A stretch of 64,000 bases of DNA from Anabaena sphaerica FACHB-251 (GCF_014696825.1 NZ_JACJQU010000004.1:344985-408984), one strand, 5' to 3'. Shown: positions 52,035 through 63,205, counted from the stretch's first letter. The notes: generated from the sequence alone by a model not told the origin. Translations and numbers: made by a program.

Positions 52035-53651
52035 TTACTCAGAAATATTAACAAATTCAGAACTAGCTAAAGTTGGAGCAATAAAGATTTGTGAGTACAA
52101 GTTAGTGGGTTGTTGACGAGCCACAACAGGCAACACTTGACGAGCATGAGCCGCAACTTCAACAGTCTTCACATCATAGGTTTGTGTAGCTAACTTAGGA
52201 TAGAAACCAATACCGATGATAGGAATTAACAAACAAGCAGTGATGAACAATTCACGAGGTTTAACATCAGCAACTACAGCATCTAAATGTAACTCTTCAC
52301 TTTGCTGACCGTAGAACACTTGACGCAACATCGAGAGTAAATAGATGGGAGTCAAAATCACACCAACTGCTGATAGGAAGATGACTACAACTTTGAAACT
52401 AGAACTATAAACATCGCTGGTGCCAATACCCAAGAACACCATCAACTCACCTACGAAGCCACTCATACCAGGTAAAGCTAGAGAAGCCATTGAACCGATA
52501 GTGAACAGAGCGAAGGTTCTGGGCATTACCTTAGCCATACCGCCCATTTTATCCATCATCAAGGTGTGGGTACGTTCGTAAGTTACACCAGAGAGGAAGA
52601 ATAAACTAGCAGCAATTAAACCGTGAGAAACCATCTGTAACACAGCACCGCTGATACCAATTTCTGTGTAAGATGCAATCCCGATTAATACAAACCCCAT
52701 GTGGGCAATGGAAGAGTAAGCCAAGCGGCGTTTGAGGTTGGTTTGAGCGAAAGCGCAACAAGCACCGTAAACAATATTTACTACACCTAAAATTGCTAAG
52801 ATGGGGGCAAAAACAACGTGGGCATCGGTTAACATTTCAACGTTAAACCTGATAAGAGCATAACCACCCATCTTCAACAACACACCAGCTAATACCATTG
52901 AACCAGGTGCAGATGCTTCACCGTGGGCATCAGGTAACCAGGTATGGAAGGGGAAAATTGGTAGTTTTACACCGTAAGCAATTAAGAAACCTGTATATAG
53001 TGCGAGTTCTAGAGCTTGGGGATATTCTTTCATTCCCAATTCTGTCATGTTGAAGGTGAAGTTATCACCATAGAAAGCCATTGCAAAACCAGCTACCAGA
53101 ATAAATATAGATGCGGCGGCGGTGTAAATAATAAATTTGGTAGCTGCATAGCGGCGGTTTTTTCCACCCCAGATGGAAATCAGCAGGTAAACAGGTACTA
53201 ACTCGATTTCCCACATTAAGAAGAACATTAACAAGTCTTGGGCGAGGAATACACCTAATTGGGCGCTGTACATCACCAACATCAACGCATAAAATAAACG
53301 CGGCTTGTTGGTTACTTTCCAAGCCGCGAATACTGCGAGTGTGTTGATTAAGCCTGTTAACAGTATTAAGGGCATTGATAAGCCATCAACCGCTACAGAC
53401 CAATTAAAACCAATTTGGGGTATCCAAGGGTAGCTTTCTGTCATTTGCAGGGCTGAACTTTGGAAATCGTAACCTTGCCAAAAGGCAAAAATCATTAATG
53501 CAAAGTCTACAAATGCTACTCCCAAACCATACCAGCGAACTGTTTTGCCGTCTTTATCGGGAATGAGGGGAATTGCTAGGGATGCCACCAAGGGCAAGAA
53601 AATTATGGCTGATAGCCAAGGGATTTGTATCGGATTCATCACTGTTGACAA
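52035..53651 (-). CDS. ndhD: NAD(P)H-quinone oxidoreductase chain 4 (NdhD), copy 1
   Basis: This 538-residue proton-pumping NDH-1 subunit has about fourteen hydrophobic helices. Key residues are in [18 protein letters not shown], the [20 protein letters not shown] segment and [14 protein letters not shown]. NdhD versions define NDH-1 types in cyanobacteria (D1/D2 respiratory, D3/D4 CO2 uptake); the sequence resembles the D1/D2 side, but I do not assign a number. No other ndh gene is next to it. A paralogue lies at 57386-59074. Confidence 0.92.
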   Translation of the reverse strand: MSTVMNPIQIPWLSAIIFLPLVASLAIPLIPDKDGKTVRWYGLGVAFVDFALMIFAFWQGYDFQSSALQMTESYPWIPQIGFNWSVAVDGLSMPLILLTGLINTLAVFAAWKVTNKPRLFYALMLVMYSAQLGVFLAQDLLMFFLMWEIELVPVYLLISIWGGKNRRYAATKFIIYTAAASIFILVAGFAMAFYGDNFTFNMTELGMKEYPQALELALYTGFLIAYGVKLPIFPFHTWLPDAHGEASAPGSMVLAGVLLKMGGYALIRFNVEMLTDAHVVFAPILAILGVVNIVYGACCAFAQTNLKRRLAYSSIAHMGFVLIGIASYTEIGISGAVLQMVSHGLIAASLFFLSGVTYERTHTLMMDKMGGMAKVMPRTFALFTIGSMASLALPGMSGFVGELMVFLGIGTSDVYSSSFKVVVIFLSAVGVILTPIYLLSMLRQVFYGQQSEELHLDAVVADVKPRELFITACLLIPIIGIGFYPKLATQTYDVKTVEVAAHARQVLPVVARQQPTNLYSQIFIAPTLASSEFVNISE

Positions 53652-53808
53652 TCAATTTTTGGTTTTTCTTTTAATTACATTATATTAAGGAATCGTTACT
53701 TTTGTAAACATTTTCCTTTACATATTTTCAATCGAGAGGATAAATAGTAATAAATGCTTACTAAAATCCTCTCGTTGCCATCTTAATAGTAAATTTTTGT
53801 AACGTCAA

Positions 53809-53832
53809 CAAAAAAACGGCTTTATCAGCCGC
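53809..53832 (-). terminator. rho-independent terminator of the coiled-coil gene
   Basis: On the minus strand, GCGGCT and AGCCGT form a stem around GATAA, followed by seven T residues. It lies about 75 bp past the stop of the gene at 53906. Confidence 0.8.
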
Positions 53833-53905
53833 TAATTTAAGTTACAATTTTTTGCCAAATTTTTGATGTTGATTTGGTAAAGTATTTATTATTGGGTTTT
53901 ATTAC

Positions 53906-54418
53906 CTAAACAATGCGGTTGACAATAGTCCACACTTGTCCATCAGAACGGACATAGGGAACGGAGATGGTTTTAAATCCGGTAATGAACGGTTTATAGT
54001 AAACCTGCCAATACATGGGACTAAGTTCATCAGCACAAGCTTTGAGCATTTTAATTTCCTGTGCTAGTTCTCTTGCGAGTTCATTAACCCGCTGGGCATG
54101 AACTTCAGCTACTTTTTTCGCTGCTTCTAATTCTTCTTGTTGTTGAGAAAGGCGCTTTGAGAAAGTTAGTGATCTATTGATATGTGCTTCCTTCTGTCGT
54201 TTCTGCTGTTCTAGGAAATTAATCGCATCATCTATTCCCTTTAGTTCAGCAGATAATTGAGCATTTTCTCTAGCTTGACGACGATAAGCCTCAACTACAG
54301 CTAAAGCTGAATCATTTTCACCGGACTCTACATTATTATTCGTCAGTGTAGCCCTTTCCTCCTGGAGTGCCTGAATTTGTGAGTTAAGTTCTTTTATTTC
54401 TTGTTGAATCTTTTCCAT
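53906..54418 (-). CDS. coiled-coil protein, unknown
   Basis: The 170-residue product is coiled coil for about residues 1-130 (KIQQEIKELNSQIQALQEER and a QQQEELEAAKKVAEVHAQRV segment). It has a compact C-terminal part ending YKPFITGFKTISVPYVRSDG. No enzyme motif is seen. It is downstream of the methyltransferase by 86 bp on the same strand, so the two may be a unit, but it does not look like a restriction enzyme. Confidence 0.65.
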   Translation of the reverse strand: MEKIQQEIKELNSQIQALQEERATLTNNNVESGENDSALAVVEAYRRQARENAQLSAELKGIDDAINFLEQQKRQKEAHINRSLTFSKRLSQQQEELEAAKKVAEVHAQRVNELARELAQEIKMLKACADELSPMYWQVYYKPFITGFKTISVPYVRSDGQVWTIVNRIV

Positions 54419-54504
54419 ATATATATTGTGGATAATTTAGGATTACATTTCATTAATCCAGTCTACAAGATTGGTGATTCTTACGGAGTGCTTCGCTATC
54501 GCAC

Positions 54505-55989
54505 TTAATTTGCAAATACCCCAGTTTCAATAATCGCTTTACACAGTTTATCAATTACGGGTACTGAAACACTATTTCCAACTAGTTTCATCCATCTTGC
54601 TCTTGACTCTGGTAATTTAAAATCTTTGGGAAATCCCTGTATTAAACAAGCCTCGCTTTTAGTAATTCTTCTAAATTCTTTTTTCCTATAAACTTCCTGG
54701 ATGAATTTCTGTTTAAAATCATGATGATTTTGAGCAGCAATTGTTTTTAAAGTTATAAAATCATTGGTATCACTTGCTACTAAAGTGGGAAAAATATCAG
54801 AACTTGGTAAAAAGATCCGATTTATGCCAAATAATCCTGTACTTATTTTAGTATTCTTAAAATCATAGCGAATTTCAGCACACTCAATAATATCTTTTTC
54901 TTTTAGAGACTCAATTGTTTTGATAATTGACACCTTTCCTAGTTTAAATTCTCTTTGTTTTTTTAATCGGTCAACAATTATTTCTTCATTATTTGTAAAT
55001 GAAAGTAGTAATTCTTCATCTTTTGTCAATTCATTAATATTATACTGCTTAACAATAAAACTATACTCTTCAGCTTTTAATATTTCTAATTTAATCAATT
55101 CATCAATTTCTGCTTGTGTAATTGACGGATCTAGGCTTTGAAAATGTGCTAATGATAATGGGTTGCCGTCTAATTCACCATAATTACTTTTTCGTCTATT
55201 TCTAAGTAATAATAAGCAAATATCTTTCTGTCGTTGAGTGGTGTCAATAATATCCCAAGAATGTATTGTTGTATGACCATTTCTCAGATCATTAAACAAA
55301 AAGTAATCGTTGAATCCGTTGGTTGTTGAAAGACTCATACTTTTAGATTCAACAACGTTTCCAAATAAGTCTCTTTGAATGATTTTATTTTCTATTTGTT
55401 TAGGCGACGTAAAACCTAATATATCACCTAATTTTAGCTTATTTTCCAGGGGTTGTGGTAATATAAAATTTTGGAAATATTCCTTTTCCTTAAATCCAAT
55501 TATATATACTCGAATCCTATTTTGTGGTACACCATAATCAAATGAGTTAATTACAAAATAGTTAGCATAATAGCCAGCTTTTTCAATTCTTGCTAAGATA
55601 TATAATAAAGCATTTTTATTGCGAGGATCAACTAATCCTTTGACATTTTCAAAAATAAATACCTTCGGTTTAGATTGTTGAAGTAAATAAATTGTATCGT
55701 TCCATAACTGTCCTCTATCATCATTAAAACCTAGATTTTTACCTGCAATTGACCAGCTTTGACAAGGAACTCCAGCAGTTAAAAAATCGTGAGGTGGTAA
55801 TTCTTTGACTTTGGTAATATCTCCTAAGTTACAACTAGGTTCAATTTGAAAGTTTTCACAATATGTATTGATTGCGTCTTTATTTATTTCACTAAACCCT
55901 ATACAATGACCACCATTATTGCTTAATCCAATTTTGAATCCACCAATTCCAGCAAAAAGATCAATAAAAGTAAATCTTCTATTCGGCAT
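54505..55989 (-). CDS. C5-cytosine DNA methyltransferase, apparently orphan
   Basis: The 494-residue enzyme has the C5-MTase motifs in order: I (DLFAGIGGF, 10-18), IV with the catalytic Cys (GVPCQSW, C76), VI (FENVKG, 113-118), VIII (QNRIRV, 156-161), IX near RRITKSEACLIQGFP and X (GNSVSVPV). About 220 residues between VIII and IX are larger than usual and include a helical segment, so the target-recognition domain is extended. No restriction gene is seen. AT-rich codon use differs from its neighbours, hinting at transfer. Confidence 0.92.
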   Translation of the reverse strand: MPNRRFTFIDLFAGIGGFKIGLSNNGGHCIGFSEINKDAINTYCENFQIEPSCNLGDITKVKELPPHDFLTAGVPCQSWSIAGKNLGFNDDRGQLWNDTIYLLQQSKPKVFIFENVKGLVDPRNKNALLYILARIEKAGYYANYFVINSFDYGVPQNRIRVYIIGFKEKEYFQNFILPQPLENKLKLGDILGFTSPKQIENKIIQRDLFGNVVESKSMSLSTTNGFNDYFLFNDLRNGHTTIHSWDIIDTTQRQKDICLLLLRNRRKSNYGELDGNPLSLAHFQSLDPSITQAEIDELIKLEILKAEEYSFIVKQYNINELTKDEELLLSFTNNEEIIVDRLKKQREFKLGKVSIIKTIESLKEKDIIECAEIRYDFKNTKISTGLFGINRIFLPSSDIFPTLVASDTNDFITLKTIAAQNHHDFKQKFIQEVYRKKEFRRITKSEACLIQGFPKDFKLPESRARWMKLVGNSVSVPVIDKLCKAIIETGVFAN

Positions 55990-56080
55990 TTTATATCTTG
56001 ATAGCTTTGATTGTAATTAAATTCACCACTTACAAGAAAACTCATAAACCCTCATTCCTCTGTGTTCTCTGTGCCTCTGT

Positions 56081-56275
56081 GGTTCGTTTCATCCGTAAAT
56101 CGTGGGTAAATTCTATTATGGATAAATTACGAATTACGAATACAGACGAAAAAAATCTCTCAAACCCTCTTACCTTCGTGTCCTATCTCTTCGAGACGCT
56201 TCGCGAACGTTTCTTCGTGGTTCGTTTCATCCGTAAATCGTGGGTAAATTCTGTTATGGATAAATTACGAATTAC
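56081..56275. repeat. 57-bp direct repeat pair with a spacer
   Basis: Positions 56081-56137 and 56219-56275 are identical apart from one base (A/G). They begin GGTTCGTTTCATCCGTAAAT and end in AATTACGAATTAC. The spacer contains CTCTGTGCCTCTGTGG-like and CGTTTCTTCGTGG phrases, so the gap 55990-56278 is entirely repeat DNA. Confidence 0.85.
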
Positions 56276-56278
56276 CCA

Positions 56279-57190
56279 TTACAAAATTACCGCCCCTTGC
56301 ATATCAATGGGGAGCGATCGCACAATAGATGTAATTCCTGCTTGTTGCCAAGCTTCCGCCATTGCTGTCACAACTGTTTTCGCTTGTGCTGCATCCGTTA
56401 AAGCTAACAGTGTTGGACCTGCACCACTAATTACCATCCCATAAGCACCAGCCGCAACAGCCGCAACATTCACATCATCGTAACCAGGAATTAAGGCTTG
56501 ACGATAGGGCTGATGTAACTTATCTTGTAAAGCTGCCCTTAACCATTCTTCCCGACTGGTTGCCAAACCCCGCAACAATAAAGCTAAATGGGAAGCATTG
56601 AAAATTGCATCTGCACGACTTACCTCTGTTGGTAAAACTCGCCGTGCTTCGGAAGTTGATAATTCAAAATCAGGAATTGCTACTACTGGTACTATATCTC
56701 GATGCCAAGTAAGATCACAAATTTCCCAACCGGTGCGACTGGTAGCAGCCAGACGACATCCACCTAATAAAGCTGGTACAACATTATCAGGATGTCCTTC
56801 CATGGCGATCGCTAATTCCATCACCTGCAACTCAGACAAAGGCGAAAGAGCCAACTCATTAGCAGCAACTAACCCCCCCACAATAGCCGTCGCTGAACTT
56901 CCCAAACCCCGCGCCAGTGGGACACCCAACTTAATCTCAATTTTTACAGATGGCGGAGTTTGCTTTATGTGTTCATATAATCTGACAAAAGCCTGATATA
57001 ACAGATTACTTTCATCAGTTTGCACCTTTTCAGCTTCTGTACCAGACACCTGAATAATTAACCCACCTTCATTTTTAGTAAACTTAAATTCGTTGTACAG
57101 TTTTAAAGCTGCACCGATGCAGTCAAAACCAGGACCTAAATTAGCAGTCGTGGCGGGAACTTTAACAGTAACAGTAGAAATTACAGACAT
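56279..57190 (-). CDS. thrB: homoserine kinase
   Basis: This GHMP family kinase phosphorylates homoserine in threonine synthesis. The 303-residue protein has [18 protein letters not shown] at the start, the ATP loop [16 protein letters not shown], and [17 protein letters not shown] near the end. The length matches bacterial ThrB. It is preceded by the terminator of the second ndhD gene, so it has its own promoter. Confidence 0.95.
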   Translation of the reverse strand: MSVISTVTVKVPATTANLGPGFDCIGAALKLYNEFKFTKNEGGLIIQVSGTEAEKVQTDESNLLYQAFVRLYEHIKQTPPSVKIEIKLGVPLARGLGSSATAIVGGLVAANELALSPLSELQVMELAIAMEGHPDNVVPALLGGCRLAATSRTGWEICDLTWHRDIVPVVAIPDFELSTSEARRVLPTEVSRADAIFNASHLALLLRGLATSREEWLRAALQDKLHQPYRQALIPGYDDVNVAAVAAGAYGMVISGAGPTLLALTDAAQAKTVVTAMAEAWQQAGITSIVRSLPIDMQGAVIL

Positions 57191-57269
57191 TGTGACAATT
57201 AAAAATTAAAAACTTAAAAATTAACAATTGATTCTTTACTAGCATCCCATGTCAGGGGGACATTTGTGC

Positions 57270-57312
57270 TTAAAAAAAATACCCGCTACCATATTTACTT
57301 GGGTTGCGGGAA
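57270..57312 (-). terminator. rho-independent terminator of ndhD copy 2
   Basis: On the minus strand, CCCGC (57310-57306) pairs with GCGGG (57286-57282), followed by TATTTTTTTT. It lies about 75 bp after the stop of the ndhD gene. Confidence 0.8.
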
Positions 57313-57385
57313 ATACTAATATTCACAAGTTTGGTATTTTGTCGAGCAAACAATACAAAACTTAATATTGTTCTAGCAGTTGGGT

Positions 57386-59074
57386 TTACTTTACAGTTGC
57401 CAAAACCGAATTTACATCAACTTCAGCAATTTTCGGAGTTAATAACCCATTTGCATAAATACCGGGGTTGGTTTGCGAGATGATCGTATAAGATTGGCGG
57501 ACATGGGCATTTACAGCCACAGTCTTAGCATCGTACATCTGCATAGCAGCTTTGGGATAGAAACCAATACCGATAATCAACACTAGAAAACAGGCAGCGA
57601 TAAATACTTCACGGGGTCTAGCATCACTATAAACAGCTTGGTTGGGTAACAGACAATCTGTACCAAAACAAGCAGTTCCTTCATCTTCCAGATTTTCCAA
57701 ACCTGCATTGTTAATATCACAAATCAGGGCTGCATCTTTACCGTAAAATACCTGTCTCAGCATAGAAAGCAGATAGATAGGTGTGAGGATAACACCGACA
57801 GCAGCTAGGAAAACTGTCACAGTACAGAAGGTGGAACTGTAAACATCACTAGTTGTCAAACCCACAAAAACCGAGAGTTCACCAACAAAACCACTCATTC
57901 CCGGTAAAGCCAGAGATGCCATTGCACCTATCGTAAACAACGCAAACACGATGGGCATAGCTTGACCAATACCCCCCATATCTTTCATGACCATTGTACG
58001 GGTGCGGTCGTAAGTAACACCAGCTAGGAAGAATAACACAGAGGCAATTAAACCATGTGATATCATTTGCAACATTGCCCCATTCATCCCCAAATCGGTG
58101 AAGGAAGCTAAACCTATCAGTACAAAACCCATGTGGGAAATTGAAGAATAGGCCAAACGCCGTTTCATATTCGTTTGGGCAAAGGAATTTAATGCACCAT
58201 AGATAATATTCACAACACCGAGAATGGCTAAAACTGGTGCAAAGTAAATATGGGCATCGGGCAGAAGTTCCATATTCATGCGAATCAAGCCATATCCGCC
58301 CATTTTGAGCAAGACACCCGCCAAAATCATGGATACGGGTGAAGATGCTTCACCGTGGGCATCTGGCAACCAGGTATGTAAGGGGAAAATAGCCAGTTTG
58401 ACCCCAAAGGCAATAAATAAACCTGCATACAGCAGCAATTGTAATCCTAGAGGATAATCTTTCCCAGCCAGTGCGCTGATGTCAAAACTTATATTACCAT
58501 CACCGTATAAACCCATTGCTAGGGCGGCTACTAGGATAAATATAGAAGCTGCGGCGGTATATAGTATAAATTTCGTAGCGGCGTAGCGACGTTTTTGACC
58601 ACCCCAAATACAAACTAATAGATATACGGGAACTAGTTCCACTTCCCACATAATGAAAAATAACAGCAGGTCTTTGGCGACAAACACCCCAACCTGTGCC
58701 GAATATAGCACCAGCATCAAAAAGTAGAACAGTCGCGGACGACGGTCAACTTGCCAAGCTGAAAAAATCGCTAGGGTGGTGACAAACCCTGCTAACAATA
58801 CCAGGGGCGCTGAAATACCATCCACTGCCACAGCCCAGTTGAGTCCCAACGCAGGCATCCAGGCATAATTTTCTACAAGTTGAAAACTAGCATCACTAGC
58901 ATCATAATGCAGCCAAAAAGCACAGCACATTAAGGCAAAGTCGGCGATACCTACACCTAACGCATACCAACGGATCAGTTTGCCGTCTTTATCAGGCAGC
59001 ACGGGAATCAAAAAGGATGCGAGGAGGGGAAATAGGACAATCGCGGTCAGCCAAGGAAATTGTTCCGCCATCAT
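57386..59074 (-). CDS. ndhD: NAD(P)H-quinone oxidoreductase chain 4 (NdhD), copy 2
   Basis: This 562-residue homologue of the product at 52035-53651 has very similar sequence through the core ([60 protein letters not shown]). It differs by an insertion near residues 465-490 ([20 protein letters not shown]). It is in the same orientation, 3.7 kb away. No ndhF is adjacent, so it may be one of the alternative NDH-1 forms. Confidence 0.92.
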   Translation of the reverse strand: MMAEQFPWLTAIVLFPLLASFLIPVLPDKDGKLIRWYALGVGIADFALMCCAFWLHYDASDASFQLVENYAWMPALGLNWAVAVDGISAPLVLLAGFVTTLAIFSAWQVDRRPRLFYFLMLVLYSAQVGVFVAKDLLLFFIMWEVELVPVYLLVCIWGGQKRRYAATKFILYTAAASIFILVAALAMGLYGDGNISFDISALAGKDYPLGLQLLLYAGLFIAFGVKLAIFPLHTWLPDAHGEASSPVSMILAGVLLKMGGYGLIRMNMELLPDAHIYFAPVLAILGVVNIIYGALNSFAQTNMKRRLAYSSISHMGFVLIGLASFTDLGMNGAMLQMISHGLIASVLFFLAGVTYDRTRTMVMKDMGGIGQAMPIVFALFTIGAMASLALPGMSGFVGELSVFVGLTTSDVYSSTFCTVTVFLAAVGVILTPIYLLSMLRQVFYGKDAALICDINNAGLENLEDEGTACFGTDCLLPNQAVYSDARPREVFIAACFLVLIIGIGFYPKAAMQMYDAKTVAVNAHVRQSYTIISQTNPGIYANGLLTPKIAEVDVNSVLATVK

Positions 59075-59319
59075 GTCAATAGGAAAAAATACTCATTTGT
59101 TTAATGATGTCATTTTACTAAACTTTGTAACAATTTATTTATAAATTTTTCGCACAGATTGATATAAAGAGAATAAATACCTCAAAAAATCCTATATTTA
59201 GGATTTGTTCTATATATATAAAACGCCTCCAGCAGACATTTACGGGAGGTATGACAATTCTCTGTATATTTATATACTATAATATGCGAGTAATATGAGA
59301 AGTGGGGAAAATTACCCAT

Positions 59320-60078
59320 TTACTCTGATGTAGTTGTATTGGCATTGATGCCAACTTTTTTGAAAGGAATCAGCATAGAAACTTGTTGACGGTATTCTTC
59401 ATACAAACTACCGTAAATTTCTATTAAATCTCGTTCCTCTAATTGAATAGCAATCAAAATGTAAATGGTCATCCCTAATGCAAAGATGAAATGGGTAATA
59501 GTCATGGTTGGAGTTGACCAAAAAGCAATTAAAAAGCCTAACATTAAAGGATGACGCACATATTTATAAATACCGACTGTTTTAAATTCTAAATGTTTAT
59601 ATTCTTGACCTTGAAGGTAAAGATATACTTGTCTTAGTCCAAATAAATCAAAATGATTGATTAAAAATGTACTCGCTAAAACCAGTAACCAACCAAGGGC
59701 AGAAAACCCATAAATAATATAGGTAAAAATTGGGTTTTGAATTTGCCAAATTATCCCACCTAAAGGTTGCCATTGCCAAAATAGTAGTAATAGCATTAAA
59801 CTGGCACTTAACACATAGGTACTACGTTCAATAACTGTAGGAATGGTTTTTGTCCACCATTGTTTAAACCCAGGACGTGCCATACCACTATGCTGAATTC
59901 CAAATAATAATATCAAGCCTAAATCTATAATTAATGCTTGGGTTAAATTACTTTGTAAGGCTGAATCTAGGGATTTAGGAACGATAAAATTACCAATAAA
60001 GCCAATTAAGTAAAGAAAAGTTGCAAAAAATATCAAGTAACAAATTAAGCCGTAGGCAAAAGCAATGATTTTATTCAT
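59320..60078 (-). CDS. mddA: MddA-like methanethiol S-methyltransferase
   Basis: The 252-residue membrane protein has five to six helices and the signature GIQHSGMARPGFKQWWT, then PTVIERSTYVLSASLMLLLL and YKYVRHPLMLGFLIAFW near the end (the isoprenylcysteine methyltransferase-like SAM-binding RHP). MddA makes dimethylsulfide from methanethiol. The assignment rests on these motifs; a NnrU-like or other ICMT relative is possible. Confidence 0.75.
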   Translation of the reverse strand: MNKIIAFAYGLICYLIFFATFLYLIGFIGNFIVPKSLDSALQSNLTQALIIDLGLILLFGIQHSGMARPGFKQWWTKTIPTVIERSTYVLSASLMLLLLFWQWQPLGGIIWQIQNPIFTYIIYGFSALGWLLVLASTFLINHFDLFGLRQVYLYLQGQEYKHLEFKTVGIYKYVRHPLMLGFLIAFWSTPTMTITHFIFALGMTIYILIAIQLEERDLIEIYGSLYEEYRQQVSMLIPFKKVGINANTTTSE

Positions 60079-60424
60079 AAAACTTAACGTTTTTTGTGTG
60101 ATTGGTAATTTAAAACTTAGGCAGTAAATCTGCTTGTTTACAAATTAACAGGATGAAGGATTTGTTTACTTTCAATCAACAGAATACATTGATCTAAAAT
60201 TCAAGCAACTGAAAATACTGTGTATTGTAAATTTTACGTAAATAAAAACCTCTTATTTTGGCAAAGGTATTGATCTGCTACTAAACCCATTTTAAAATCT
60301 CCTCACTATTAGTTACAAGTTTATTGATTAATGACAGAAAATTTATTTCAAAACAATACTCTTCGCATTTTCCTGTTTTTAATTTAACACGATTACGCAA
60401 AGAGTATTAAAAAGTTAATAATTA
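60079..60424. other. gap between thrS and mddA
   Basis: This is AT-rich, without a gene. An imperfect inverted repeat (ACTCTTCGC near 60359, GCAAAGAGT near 60396) may end thrS transcription, but it lacks a T-run. Confidence 0.4.
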
Positions 60425-62245
60425 CTAGAAATTACTAAAATTAGTAATCGCTTCCTGCATTTTATTCACAACTTCATCTACAGATATCGCTCCCAACTCC
60501 CCAGAAGCACGGGTACGAATACTCAAAGAATTGCTTTCTACTTCTTTGGCACCTACTACCGCCATTACTGGGATTTTATCTTTTTCGGCGTTGCGAATCA
60601 ATTTACCCAAGCGATCGCCACTTAAATCAACTTCTGCTCTAATTCCTAAAGCTACCATTTTCGCAGCAACTTCTTTGGTAAAGTCTAATTGCAGATCACC
60701 AACAGGTAACAATCTAATTTGTATAGGTGCTAACCACAAGGGAAAATCACCCGCATACTCTTCAATCAAAATCCCAATTAATCTTTCTAAAGATCCAAAA
60801 GGTGCGCGGTGAATCATCACAGGACGTTTACGCGAACCATCTTCAGCTACATATTCTAAATCAAACCGTTCAGGTAAATTATAATCTACCTGCACTGTTC
60901 CTAATTGCCATTCTCTATCTAACGCATCACTGAAGATAAAATCGAGTTTTGGACCATAAAAAGCCGCTTCCCCAATGCCTTCAAAATGATCCATTCCCAA
61001 TTGTTGCACAGCGCGACGAATCGCACCCTCAGCTTTATCCCAAACTTCATCCCCACCAATATATTTATCACTGGCTGGATCACGGAAACTCAATCTAGCT
61101 TTAAAATTCTTCAATTGCAGACTTCTAAACACAGTCAAAATCAAATCTACAACGCTCAGAAATTCATTATCTAATTGTTCGGGAGTGACAAACAGGTGAG
61201 AATCATCAACCGTGAAACCGCGTACTCTGGTTAAACCACCCAATTCCCCAGATTGTTCATAGCGGTAAACTGTACCAAATTCCGCCAAACGCATCGGTAA
61301 TTCCCGATAAGAGCGTAATTCACTCTTGTATATTTGGATATGAAAAGGGCAGTTCATCGGCTTGAGGACAAAACCCTGTTCTATCGCTTTTGCTTCCTCA
61401 TCTTCAGCCATCATCGGAAACATATCTTCCTTGTATTTCTGCCAATGTCCCGATGTTTTAAATAAATCAACTCTGGCAATGTGGGGAGTAACAACAGGTA
61501 AATAACCCCTTTTTAACTGTTCTTTTTTGAGGAAGTCTTCTAAAATCGTTCTGAGTAAAGTTCCTTTGGGAGTCCAAAGCGGTAAACCAGGGCCAACTGG
61601 ATCGGCGAAAATAAACAAACCGAGTTCTTTACCCAGTTTACGATGGTCACGCCTTAATGCTTCTTCTTTGCGGCGTTTATGCTCTGCTAGTTGTTCAGGG
61701 GTTTCCCAAGCGGTCGCGTAAATGCGTTGAAGTTGCGCTTTTGTTTCATCTCCTCGCCAATAAGCACCTGCTACGCTTTCCAACTCCAGGGCTTTGGGGT
61801 TGATGTCCTTGGTATTTTCGAGGTGGGGACCGGCGCACAAGTCCCACCATTCCTCACCTAAATGATAAATCGTGATGGGTTCTTGTTTAATATCTCCCAG
61901 AATTTCTAATTTATACGGTTCTTTTATTTCTTCAATTCGCTTTTGTGCTTCCTCTCGGCTGACTTCTTCCCGCACTACTGGCAATTTACGATTAATAATC
62001 TTCACCATCTCTTTTTGGATGGCTTTTAAATCCTTATCACTAAAGGGTTCTGGGTTATCGAAGTCATAATAAAAACCGTTTTCAATCCAAGGTCCAATGG
62101 TAACTTGCGCTTTGGGAAACAGCTTTTGTACTGCCATGGCCATGACGTGGGAAGCGGTATGGCGAATCTTTTTTAATGTCTCTGATTCGCTGGTACGCGG
62201 TAAATAGATTTTTTCTGCTGGTTGGGGTTCTTGATTTGGCGACAT
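60425..62245 (-). CDS. thrS: threonyl-tRNA synthetase without TGS domain
   Basis: This class II synthetase has 606 residues. It starts directly with the editing domain (IRHTASHVMAMAVQKLFP); the N-terminal TGS domain of E. coli ThrRS is absent, as in cyanobacterial and some archaeal-like forms. The catalytic core has LKPMNCPFHIQIYKSE (zinc Cys), motif 2 YRYEQSGELGGLTRVRGFT and motif 3 IHRAPFGSLERLIGILIEEY, with an anticodon-binding domain at the end. Some Nostocales have two ThrRS genes, one induced by zinc limitation; which this is cannot be told. Confidence 0.94.
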   Translation of the reverse strand: MSPNQEPQPAEKIYLPRTSESETLKKIRHTASHVMAMAVQKLFPKAQVTIGPWIENGFYYDFDNPEPFSDKDLKAIQKEMVKIINRKLPVVREEVSREEAQKRIEEIKEPYKLEILGDIKQEPITIYHLGEEWWDLCAGPHLENTKDINPKALELESVAGAYWRGDETKAQLQRIYATAWETPEQLAEHKRRKEEALRRDHRKLGKELGLFIFADPVGPGLPLWTPKGTLLRTILEDFLKKEQLKRGYLPVVTPHIARVDLFKTSGHWQKYKEDMFPMMAEDEEAKAIEQGFVLKPMNCPFHIQIYKSELRSYRELPMRLAEFGTVYRYEQSGELGGLTRVRGFTVDDSHLFVTPEQLDNEFLSVVDLILTVFRSLQLKNFKARLSFRDPASDKYIGGDEVWDKAEGAIRRAVQQLGMDHFEGIGEAAFYGPKLDFIFSDALDREWQLGTVQVDYNLPERFDLEYVAEDGSRKRPVMIHRAPFGSLERLIGILIEEYAGDFPLWLAPIQIRLLPVGDLQLDFTKEVAAKMVALGIRAEVDLSGDRLGKLIRNAEKDKIPVMAVVGAKEVESNSLSIRTRASGELGAISVDEVVNKMQEAITNFSNF

Positions 62246-62720
62246 CGGCTGTTAAACTTTTGGCGGTTACAAATAAAATTGGAGAAAATATATTCTCAAA
62301 ATCATAGTCCACTTGCTGACGACCCTGCCGCCTTACCTGTGGACTCTCCTAATTTATCACTGCTATTGAACTAGTTGGGAAAAGCATTTCCTAATTCATG
62401 TAAATACGTTTTATGAAACTTCTATAAATTTTCCTACTAGATACTCCTTTAGACAGATAAAAATATAGCCCCAAGGAACTGTACAAACCTCTTGCCAAAA
62501 TTATATGATTGTGCTTTGTATTCCAAGTTACAGATTTTTGATTTTTGGGAAAGCAAGAGAAGTTATGATCTGATTGTTAAGTTTCGTTAATAGCGTTAAT
62601 ATTAAAAAGAAATTAGGAAATATGCTTCTCATATATGGGAAACTCAAATTCACCAAGTGCTAAATTGCTCAAATCAGTCTTGGAGAAGCTGTTAGAGGAT
62701 TTTGAATACGGGTTTTCGCG
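62246..62720. other. divergent upstream region of thrS and the 84-residue gene
   Basis: This 475-bp AT-rich sequence has no gene. I saw no T-box and no clear zinc-regulator (Zur) palindrome. Near 62715-62750, a GCGATGGCGAACCGCCTGCC phrase looks repeat-derived. Confidence 0.4.
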
Positions 62721-62975
62721 ATGGCGAACCGCCTGCCGAAGGCATTGGGTGAATTATTAGAAAATGAGAAAATCCAATTTATGAGTGAACTAGAGCAATT
62801 TGATTTATTACAACTAGTCAAACAAGCTCAAGCCAAACTCAGCACAGCCAAGTTGCTTTTTGAAGCAACGGATAGACAAGTCGGGATTGATATGGCGACT
62901 TTAATGCCTGGGCATAAGTTGGTAAGCGAATGTTGGAAAATGGCAATGCTCTACCGTCAGTCAAAATCAGAGTGA
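62721..62975 (+). CDS. small helical protein, unknown
   Basis: Up to 84 residues. The first 10 (ANRLPKALG) are encoded by GCGATGGCGAACCGCCTGCC, a repeat-like sequence, so the native start may be ATG 62781 (64 residues, MSELEQFDLLQLVKQAQAKL). No membrane segment or cofactor motif is seen. I do not recognise it. Confidence 0.5.
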   Translation: MANRLPKALGELLENEKIQFMSELEQFDLLQLVKQAQAKLSTAKLLFEATDRQVGIDMATLMPGHKLVSECWKMAMLYRQSKSE

Positions 62976-63205
62976 TTTACTTTGTAATAAAACACTACAT
63001 AAGTCGTAACGATAGAAAAAAAACCTTAACATTATTTTCATAAAAAAATAATGTATCCCATGTTACAGTAATCCTCACAGGATTACAAAATATCTCATCA
63101 CAAATAGTTAATTGAACATTCGCCATCACCGTCAATCACGGTTTAGCGAAAATTAAGCACTACGATATAAAGTTTTAAAACTTGTTACCCTTGGAGGATA
63201 ATTAT

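Noticed and set aside
55998..56444. Plus-strand ORF of 148 codons
   Set aside because: It reads through the 57-bp direct repeats and the antisense of thrB; no coding features.
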